Of a DNA stretch of 6,311 bases, positions 1-4,648 are shown in pieces. The translations under genes and the position numbers were made by a program. Position 1 is the stretch's first letter. The number at the start of each line of letters is the position of its first letter. This DNA is from an uncultured Dysosmobacter sp. Its GTDB lineage: Bacteria; Bacillota; Clostridia; Oscillospirales; Oscillospiraceae. Under the pieces are notes generated by a model that had not been told where the DNA came from, made no database searches, and saw only the letters and a program-made list of their open reading frames with translations. The DNA lies in the NCBI GenBank assembly GCA_934636905.1, contig CAKUBJ010000055.1:1-6311 (forward strand), written 5' to 3'.

Positions 1-281
1 CCCAGCAGGCGCTGCATCTTCACCTTGTTCATCAGATCCTCGGTGGACTGATGCAGGTGGGTGAAGCGGTTGATGGTGTGGCCGGTGAGGCTGGACTTCA
101 CGGTCATCAGGTCGGCGTACTGGGGATCCTGCGCCAGCGCATAGGTCATGGCCACGCAGTTGATGGAGGGGCGGATCATGGGGTGATCCACCCAGTTCTC
201 TATTTTCTCGCCGAACATATACACGCGGGTGTTCAGCTTCCGCAGGGATTCAATGTACTCCTGGGGTGTCATCAATGCCAT
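1..281 (-). CDS. abfD: 4-hydroxybutyryl-CoA dehydratase, N-terminal 93 codons (runs off the left edge)
   Basis: This is the start of a radical-type flavin and [4Fe-4S] enzyme that dehydrates 4-hydroxybutyryl-CoA to crotonyl-CoA, and often also isomerises vinylacetyl-CoA to crotonyl-CoA. It acts in the cytoplasm in 4-hydroxybutyrate, GABA and succinate fermentation. The visible protein begins MALMTPQEYIESLRKL and continues through VYMFGEKIENW, DHPMIRPSINCVAMTY and LHQSTEDL to KVKMQRLLG. I recognise this as very close to the Clostridium aminobutyricum AbfD N-terminus. The first Fe-S ligand cysteines (about residues 99 and 103 in that enzyme) would lie just past the edge, so catalytic residues cannot be checked. 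The ATG at 281-279 has AGGAGG (296-291) nine bases upstream; an in-frame ATG three codons later is less well placed. It is the third gene of the minus-strand operon, 85 bases after the CoA-transferase. The wider fold family includes HpaB-type flavin monooxygenases, but the close N-terminal match argues against that reading. Confidence 0.9.
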   Translation of the reverse strand, partial: MALMTPQEYIESLRKLNTRVYMFGEKIENWVDHPMIRPSINCVAMTYALAQDPQYADLMTVKSSLTGHTINRFTHLHQSTEDLMNKVKMQRLL

Positions 282-330
282 TTTTCTTTTCCTCCTGTTT
301 GGTTGGGGGTGATTTCGGGGTTTTGAAAGA

Positions 331-355
331 TTCCGGGCGGGCATTCCGCCCGGAA
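331..355 (-). terminator. Strong intercistronic GC hairpin between the CoA-transferase and abfD
   Basis: There is a perfect 10-bp inverted repeat, TTCCGGGCGG (331-340) and CCGCCCGGAA (346-355), with a 5-base loop. It lies directly after the CoA-transferase stop and 50 bases before the abfD start. In the operon direction (minus) it is followed by TCTTTCAAAACC, a poor U-tract. A leaky terminator, an RNase-processing boundary or a stabilising 3' end is therefore more likely than a full stop. On the plus strand it is followed by CCGTTTTTC and could terminate antisense transcripts. The structure is seen in the sequence; its role is inferred. Confidence 0.5.
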
Positions 356-366
356 CCGTTTTTCAA

Positions 367-1923
367 TCAGTCGCTGGCCAGACCCATCAGACCCTCATGG
401 AAGATGCGCTCATCCATGAGTTTCAGGTCATCGGCGATTTTGGGCATGAACTCCATCTGATCCAGCACCTGGGTCTGGAGGTCAATGCCGGGGGCGATTT
501 CCACCAGAGTCACGCCCTCGGGACGCAGCTCAAACACGGCGCGCTCGGTGATGTACAGAACAGGCTGATGCACCTTGTTGGCGTAATCGCCGGAGAAGGT
601 GATCTGCTCCACCTGCTTGACAAACTTCTTCTTGGCGCCCTCCTGGGTGATGACCAGCTTGCCGTCCCGGCACTCGGTCTTCAGCCCTTTGGCGGTGAAG
701 GTGCCGCAGTAGACCACTTTCTTGGCGTTCTGGGTGATGTCGATGAAGCCGCCGGCACCGGCCAGACGGGTGCCGAACTTGGAGACGTTCAGGTCGCCGT
801 TGGGGGCGGTTTCCGCAAGGCCCAGGAAGGCCACGTCCAGACCGCCGCCCTGATAGAAGTCAAACTGGACGTTGTGATCCAGAATGGCCATGGAGTTGGC
901 TGCGCCGCCGAACTGGGTGCCGCCGTAGGGCACGCCGGCGATGGAGCCGGCTTCCACCGTCAGGGTCATCTTGTTGGAGATGCCTTCCTCCGCGCAGACG
1001 TTGGCAATCTTCTCGGGGGCGCCGGTGCCCAGATTTACGATGGCGTCCTGAGGCAGCTCCATGGCGGCCCGGCGGGCAATGATCTTTTTGGCGTCCATGG
1101 GGATGGGGGGGATGTCGTCCACGGGGATGCGGAACTCGCCGGAGAGGGCACCGTCATAGGGCATACCAAGGCACTGGTTGTTGTCCTCGGGGGAGCCTAC
1201 CACGATGGCGTCCACATAGATGCCGGGGATCTTCACCAGACGGGGATCCAGCGTGCCGCCCTGAACAATCTTCTCCACCTGAACGATGACGATGCCGCCG
1301 GAGTTCTTGGTGGCCTGGCACTGGGCGGTGACGTCCAGAGGGCCGATTTCCCGGTGCACGGTGCAGTTGCCGTATTCGTCGGCATAGGAGCCCCGGACAA
1401 GGCACACATTGATGGGGATGGGCTTGTACAGCAGCCGCTCCTCGCCCTCAATGTTCACCAGCTTCACCAGATCTTCCTTGGTGCACTCGTTGAGCTTGCC
1501 GCCGCCGTGACGGGGATCCACAAAGGTGTTCAGACCCACATGGGTGATGGTGCCGATGTTGTGGGCGGCAATGTCGCGGTACATATGGGTGATGACACCC
1601 TGAGGCAGGTTATAGGCCTCCAGCTTGTTGGCCAGCGCCAGTTCGCCCAGCTTGGCGGCGCGATCCCAGTGGCCGCCCACCACCCGCTTGCACATCCCCT
1701 CGTGACCGAAGTGGTCGCCGCCGGTGCCGTCCCGGTGCCCCTGACCGGCTGCGAAGAACAGGGTCAGATCCCGGGGATGTCCGGTTTCCACAAAACGGTT
1801 TTCCAGAGCCTTGGTCAGCGCCTCGGGGCAGGCGCAGCTGACGAAGCCGCCGGTGGAGACGGTGTCGCCGTCCTTGACCAGCAGAGCCGCTTCCTCAGCG
1901 GAGATAATCCGTACTTTTTTCAT
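367..1923 (-). CDS. Class I acyl-CoA transferase, propionate/acetate CoA-transferase (Pct/YdiF) family
   Basis: This enzyme transfers CoA between an acyl-CoA donor (acetyl-, propionyl- or butyryl-CoA) and a free carboxylic acid through a glutamyl-CoA thioester. At 518 residues it has the length of fused alpha-beta transferases of the Pct/YdiF type. The alpha half spans about residues 1-270 and begins MKKVRIISAEEAALLVKDGD. The beta half holds GTGAPE (299-304), the catalytic-glutamate segment LTVEAGSIAGVPYGG with E324, and the typical C-terminal run TLVEIAPGIDLQTQVL near 472-487. E324 coincides with the catalytic Glu number I recall for Clostridium propionicum Pct. The ATG at 1923 follows GAGGA (1937-1933) by nine bases. 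It is the middle gene of the operon, 72 bases after the crotonase gene. Its position next to AbfD suggests that it activates 4-hydroxybutyrate, although dedicated 4-hydroxybutyrate CoA-transferases are usually a shorter (about 430-residue) type. Family assignment is firm; the substrate is inferred. Confidence 0.92.
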   Translation of the reverse strand: MKKVRIISAEEAALLVKDGDTVSTGGFVSCACPEALTKALENRFVETGHPRDLTLFFAAGQGHRDGTGGDHFGHEGMCKRVVGGHWDRAAKLGELALANKLEAYNLPQGVITHMYRDIAAHNIGTITHVGLNTFVDPRHGGGKLNECTKEDLVKLVNIEGEERLLYKPIPINVCLVRGSYADEYGNCTVHREIGPLDVTAQCQATKNSGGIVIVQVEKIVQGGTLDPRLVKIPGIYVDAIVVGSPEDNNQCLGMPYDGALSGEFRIPVDDIPPIPMDAKKIIARRAAMELPQDAIVNLGTGAPEKIANVCAEEGISNKMTLTVEAGSIAGVPYGGTQFGGAANSMAILDHNVQFDFYQGGGLDVAFLGLAETAPNGDLNVSKFGTRLAGAGGFIDITQNAKKVVYCGTFTAKGLKTECRDGKLVITQEGAKKKFVKQVEQITFSGDYANKVHQPVLYITERAVFELRPEGVTLVEIAPGIDLQTQVLDQMEFMPKIADDLKLMDERIFHEGLMGLASD

Positions 1924-1954
1924 ACTGCAAATTCCTCACTTGTAAGAATTTCAA

Positions 1955-1969
1955 AAATAGCCGCTATTT
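1955..1969 (-). repeat. 15-bp AT-rich palindrome in the crotonase/CoA-transferase gap
   Basis: AAATAGC (1955-1961), one central base, then GCTATTT (1963-1969). On the minus strand it is followed by TTGA, so it could fold as a weak AU hairpin or serve as a protein site. It is the only structure seen in this 72-base gap; the CoA-transferase ribosome binding site lies just downstream. No function is demonstrated. Confidence 0.3.
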
Positions 1970-1995
1970 GGATCCGCTGTGGGAGGGAAAGGGTC

Positions 1996-2796
1996 TTACT
2001 TGTTCTGGAAGTGCTTTTCCTTGCGCTTTTCCATGAAGGCGCTCATGCCTTCCTTCTGGTCGGCGGTGGCGAAGCACATGGCGAACAGTTCGTTCTCCAG
2101 AGCGATGCCGTCGTCAATGTCCATCTGCATACCGCGGTCGATGCAGGCCTTGGAATACTTCACGGCGATGGGGGCGTTGGCGGTGAAGGACTTGGCCATG
2201 GCGATGGCGCCGGGGATCAGTTCCTCGGGGGCGTACACGGCGTTGACAAGACCGATCTTCTCAGCCTCGGCGGCGCCGATGACCTTGCCGGAGAAAATCA
2301 GTTCCTTGGCCTTGGCGATGCCCACCCGGCGGGGCAGACGCTGGGTGCCGGAGAAGCCGGGGGTGATGCCCAGCCCCACTTCGGGCTGGCCGAACTTGGC
2401 GCCGCCCTTGCCCTCGGCGTTGGGGCCGGCAGCCAGAATGATGTCGCAGCTCATGGCCAGTTCACAGCCGCCGCCCAGAGCGAAGCCGTTGACGGCAGCG
2501 ATGGTGGGGATTTCCAGCTTTTCGATGCGGCGCATCAGGGCGCTGCCACGCTGACCCCACTTGCGGCCGCCGGCCACATCCAGAGGCAGCTGCTCGCCGA
2601 TGTCGGCGCCGGCCACGAAGGAACGGCCCTCGCCGGTGATGATGAGAGCACCCAGTTCGGTGTCCTTTTCCACCTCGGCAATGGCCTGCTCCAGATCGCC
2701 GATGACGGTGGAGTTCAGCGCGTTCAGTGCCTCGGGACGGTTGATGGTCAGAATTCCAATGTTCTCCTGCTTTTCGTAACGAATGGTCTGATACAT
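1996..2796 (-). CDS. crt: Crotonase (short-chain enoyl-CoA hydratase, 3-hydroxybutyryl-CoA dehydratase)
   Basis: This is a cytoplasmic enzyme that reversibly hydrates crotonyl-CoA to (S)-3-hydroxybutyryl-CoA, linking the 4-hydroxybutyrate branch to acetoacetyl-CoA/acetyl-CoA or to butyrate. Its 266 residues resemble clostridial Crt along the whole length: TINRPEALNALN (17-28), the oxyanion-hole loop FVAGADI (60-66), AAVNGFALGGGCELAMSCD (100-118) and FGQPEVGLGITPGF (135-148). The two catalytic glutamates are present at E112 and E139. The C-terminal AFMEKRKEKHFQNK is also typical. Compared with Clostridium acetobutylicum Crt as I remember it, about seven extra residues (GPNAEGKGG region, 124-132) sit just before the second catalytic Glu. 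The ATG at 2796 has GAGGAGG (2811-2805) eight bases upstream. It is the first gene of the operon, about 87 bases from the predicted transcription start. The family is certain; chain-length preference is inferred. Confidence 0.93.
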   Translation of the reverse strand: MYQTIRYEKQENIGILTINRPEALNALNSTVIGDLEQAIAEVEKDTELGALIITGEGRSFVAGADIGEQLPLDVAGGRKWGQRGSALMRRIEKLEIPTIAAVNGFALGGGCELAMSCDIILAAGPNAEGKGGAKFGQPEVGLGITPGFSGTQRLPRRVGIAKAKELIFSGKVIGAAEAEKIGLVNAVYAPEELIPGAIAMAKSFTANAPIAVKYSKACIDRGMQMDIDDGIALENELFAMCFATADQKEGMSAFMEKRKEKHFQNK

Positions 2797-2839
2797 AATG
2801 GATTCCTCCTCATTAAAAAATAGGCAGATCGCCGCATCC

Positions 2840-2858
2840 GCAGAATTTCCGCTTCTGC
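2840..2858 (-). other. Small hairpin in the crotonase 5' leader
   Basis: GCAGAA (2840-2845) and TTCTGC (2853-2858) form a 6-bp stem with a 7-base loop in the predicted leader, about 45 bases upstream of the crotonase start. It does not cover the ribosome binding site and has no U-tract. I see no known riboswitch pattern, so it may be incidental. Confidence 0.25.
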
Positions 2859-2888
2859 CGGTGCGCGTACAAGGTAATACGCAAAGAT

Positions 2889-2917
2889 ATTATAGCAAAT
2901 TCCATGCCAATTTTCAT
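2889..2917 (-). promoter_or_regulatory. Possible overlapping sigma-70-type extended -10 promoter for the operon
   Basis: On the minus strand TGCTATAAT (2897-2889) is a perfect extended -10 that shares TTGCT with the sigma-54 -12 element. At 17-bp spacing lies ATGAAA (2917-2912), a 4-of-6 match to TTGACA. Its start would fall at about 2882, essentially the same point as for sigma-54. Two holoenzymes could therefore compete for the site or provide basal plus induced expression. The match is seen; use in vivo is inferred. Confidence 0.45.
2894..2909 (-). promoter_or_regulatory. Sigma-54 (-24/-12) promoter of the crotonase operon
   Basis: Read on the minus strand the site is TGGCATGGAATTTGCT. 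The -24 element is TGGCAT and the -12 element is TTGCT. The invariant GG (2908-2907) and GC (2896-2895) are separated by exactly 10 bases, matching the consensus TGGCAY-R-N4-TTGCW. The expected start is near 2883, giving a leader of about 87 bases to the crotonase ATG. The assignment is strengthened by rpoN and a sigma-54 activator gene being divergently encoded next to it and by palindromic sites upstream at an activator-like distance. Confidence 0.85.
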
Positions 2918-3021
2918 GTGATATTTTCCACAAAAAAGAACCGGTGCCCTGAGCGGATTGACGGTTTTTTCCGGGAATTTTTCCGCCTTTCCGGGATTCC
3001 GGCGCCGGAAATAGCAGGATC

Positions 3022-3037
3022 TATTCAAAAATGAATA
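3022..3037. promoter_or_regulatory. Palindrome 1: probable activator-binding upstream site
   Basis: TATTCA-AAAA-TGAATA, a perfect 6-bp dyad with a 4-bp spacer. Its centre is about 134 bp upstream of the -12 GC of the operon promoter (near -146 from the start), a usual distance for a looping sigma-54 activator. The same motif recurs at 3149 and 3170. Confidence 0.75.
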
Positions 3038-3148
3038 AGCTGCGCCAGGGATTTTTTCGCCCCGCTTCGCCCGCTTTCGGCAGAACGGCGAAAAGGCCGT
3101 GAATTTTCTGTGAAAAAACACCGCAAAAACCCCGCATAACCCCCTTTC

Positions 3149-3164
3149 TATTCATTTGTGAATA
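3149..3164. promoter_or_regulatory. Palindrome 2: probable activator site within the regulator promoter
   Basis: TATTCA-TTTG-TGAATA has the same arms and spacer as palindrome 1, 127 bp away (about 12 helical turns). It occupies the region between the -35 position and the -10 box of the regulator promoter, so binding here would be expected to block that promoter. The autoregulatory role is inferred. Confidence 0.75.
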
Positions 3165-3173
3165 TGCTATAAT
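3165..3173 (+). promoter_or_regulatory. Extended -10 promoter of the regulator-rpoN operon
   Basis: TGCTATAAT is a perfect TGn-TATAAT box. The -35 position (TTTCTA at 3145-3150) is poor, as is common for extended -10 promoters. Predicted start is near 3180, giving a leader of about 34 bases to the regulator ATG. Palindromes 2 and 3 flank and overlap it. Confidence 0.7.
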
Positions 3174-3185
3174 CAAAAATGAATA
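3170..3185. promoter_or_regulatory. Palindrome 3: one-mismatch copy overlapping the -10 box and start
   Basis: TAATCA-AAAA-TGAATA differs from the other two copies by one base in the left arm. Its centre is 21 bp from that of palindrome 2, exactly two helical turns, so both would face the same side of the DNA. It overlaps the last four bases of TATAAT and the predicted start site. Confidence 0.6.
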
Positions 3186-3199
3186 GATTTTGACACTTC

Positions 3200-3205
3200 G
3201 GAGGT
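3200..3205 (+). promoter_or_regulatory. Ribosome binding site that fixes the regulator start
   Basis: GGAGGT lies eight bases before ATG 3214. An upstream in-frame TTG at 3190 would put this site inside the coding region and has no ribosome binding site of its own, so ATG 3214 is chosen. Confidence 0.85.
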
Positions 3206-3213
3206 ACACTCTT

Positions 3214-4641
3214 ATGCCGCAGCAGTCGCCCCTGCCGCAGATCTTTGAGGAGGACATCAATCTCAAAGGCCTGCTGGATATTATCAACCCCAAGAACAAT
3301 CTGGTTCTGGCGGATGACATGATGCTCTCCGACGCCGAGGGCATCATCCTCCGGGTCAGCGAGAACTATGAACGGAATTTCGGCTTTACTCACGACTCCA
3401 TTGTGGGAAAGTCCGCCTTTGATCTGGAGGCGGACGGCACCTTTACCCCCTGCATCACGGCGGAAGTCATCCGGAAAAAGAAAAAGATCACCGCCACCCA
3501 GACCATCAACCACACCCATAAGAACGTCATGACCGTGGGCATCCCCCTGTTTGACAACGAGGGGGTGCTGAAATACGCCGTCTGCTTCAACACGGTGTCC
3601 ATGGAGCAGATCAACGCCATCCACCAGAATTACCGGCACCTGCAGGACTCCCTGCAGCAGTATTCGCAGGAGATTGCGGAACTGCGCCTCCGGGCTACCG
3701 CCACCAATCTGGTGGTGAAAAGCCCCGCCATGCAGCGGCTCTGGACGCTGATTCAGAACACCGCCAACACCAAGGCCAACATCCTCATTACCGGGGAAAC
3801 CGGCGTAGGCAAAAGCGCGGTGGCCAAGGCCATCCACGCCATGAGCAACCGCGCCAACGGCCCCTTTATTGAGGTCAACTGCGCCGTGCTCCATGAAAAC
3901 CTCATCGAATCCGAACTGTTCGGCTACGAAAAGGGTGCTTTCACCGGGGCGGCCTCCGGGGGGAAAATCGGCAAGATTGAACTTGCCAACCACGGCACGC
4001 TGTTTCTGGACGAAATCGGCGAACTGCCCCCTCATATCCAGTCCAAGCTGCTGCAGCTGATTCAGGAGAAAACCATTGAGCGCCTCTCCGGCACCCGGCG
4101 CATTGAACTGGACTTCCGGCTGATTGTGGCCACCAACCGCAATCTGGAGGAGGAGGTGCAGCGGGGGTTGTTCCGCTCCGATCTGTTCTACCGTCTGAAC
4201 GTCATCCGGGTTCACATTCCCCCTCTGCGGCAGCGGCCGGAGGACATTCTGCCGCTGGCCTATCAGTTTCTGGAGCGCTTCTGCCGGGAATACGGCAAGC
4301 AGCTGACCCTCAGTCCCCGGTTTGTATCCTTCCTTGAGCAGTTTGGCTGGCCCGGCAACGTCCGGCAGCTGGAGAATCTGATGGAGCGGCTGGTGATTAC
4401 CTCGCAGGATCCCATTCTGGACACCACCGCCCTGCCGCTGGACTACGGCGCGGACGCGCCGGAGGCACTTCCCGCCGCGGCGGGAACGCTGGAGGAGCGG
4501 ATGAACGCCTACGAAAGCCAGATTATCCGGGATTCCTTCCGCCGCTGCCGTACCACCGTGGCGGTGGCAAAGGAACTGGGAATTTCTCAGGCCACCGCTG
4601 CCCGGAAGATTGCCAAATATGTGAAGGGCAGAGAGGAGTGA
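3214..4641 (+). CDS. PAS-domain sigma-54-dependent transcriptional activator (AAA+, Fis-type HTH)
   Basis: A cytoplasmic bacterial enhancer-binding protein of 475 residues that hydrolyses ATP to remodel the sigma-54 holoenzyme into open complex. The domains in order are a single N-terminal PAS sensor (about 32-130), a short helical linker (about 131-165), an AAA+ domain (about 166-400) and a C-terminal Fis-like helix-turn-helix (about 425-471). Key motifs are all intact: Walker A GETGVGKS (194-201), the sigma-54 contact loop GAFTGA (241-246), Walker B GTLFLDEIGE (261-270), the arginine-finger region FRSDLFYRL (320-328) and GWPGNVRQLEN (378-388). There is no response-regulator receiver domain, so it probably senses a small molecule or redox/CoA-related signal through PAS; the ligand is unknown. 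It is divergent from the crotonase operon and co-transcribed with rpoN. It probably binds the TATTCA-N4-TGAATA sites, activating the operon and repressing itself. Family assignment is certain; target and operator are strongly inferred from context. Confidence 0.95.
   Translation: MPQQSPLPQIFEEDINLKGLLDIINPKNNLVLADDMMLSDAEGIILRVSENYERNFGFTHDSIVGKSAFDLEADGTFTPCITAEVIRKKKKITATQTINHTHKNVMTVGIPLFDNEGVLKYAVCFNTVSMEQINAIHQNYRHLQDSLQQYSQEIAELRLRATATNLVVKSPAMQRLWTLIQNTANTKANILITGETGVGKSAVAKAIHAMSNRANGPFIEVNCAVLHENLIESELFGYEKGAFTGAASGGKIGKIELANHGTLFLDEIGELPPHIQSKLLQLIQEKTIERLSGTRRIELDFRLIVATNRNLEEEVQRGLFRSDLFYRLNVIRVHIPPLRQRPEDILPLAYQFLERFCREYGKQLTLSPRFVSFLEQFGWPGNVRQLENLMERLVITSQDPILDTTALPLDYGADAPEALPAAAGTLEERMNAYESQIIRDSFRRCRTTVAVAKELGISQATAARKIAKYVKGREE
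4631..4638 (+). promoter_or_regulatory. Ribosome binding site for rpoN inside the regulator 3' end
   Basis: GAGAGGAG lies within the last codons of the regulator, ten bases before GTG 4649. This spacing supports the GTG start. The nearer ATG at 4641 is only two bases away and opens a three-codon frame, so it is not the rpoN start. Confidence 0.75.
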
Positions 4642-4648
4642 TGGCTTT

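Larger units (their letters stand above)
2797..3213. other. Divergent 417-bp control region between the operon and the regulator gene
   Basis: I see no gene here on either strand; the short open frames crossing it lack ribosome binding sites. It is more AT-rich than the flanking genes. From left to right it contains the crotonase leader, a sigma-54 promoter with an overlapping extended -10 box, an AT-rich stretch (2909-2938) that could bend, palindrome 1, a GC-rich spacer with a loose inverted repeat (TTTTCGCC at 3054-3061, GGCGAAAA at 3087-3094), palindromes 2 and 3, and the regulator promoter and ribosome binding site. Confidence 0.8.

Noticed and set aside
397..2823. An 808-codon open frame on the plus strand opposite the crotonase and CoA-transferase genes
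   Set aside because: It is a shadow of high-GC third positions in two recognisable minus-strand genes. It spans their intergenic gap, has no ribosome binding site and gives a low-complexity G/A/H/L-rich product unlike any family.
2911..2923. TTTTCATGTGATA near the sigma-54 promoter as a fourth operator copy
   Set aside because: The half-sites are separated by 2 bp rather than 4 and the arms diverge, so it does not fit the 16-bp motif.
3054..3094. TTTTCGCC/GGCGAAAA inverted repeat as a terminator
   Set aside because: The loop is about 25 bases and no gene ends here on either strand; kept only as a note in the control-region entry.
3190..3213. Upstream TTG start that would add eight residues to the regulator
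   Set aside because: The GGAGGT site would fall within the coding region; ATG 3214 is ideally spaced from it.
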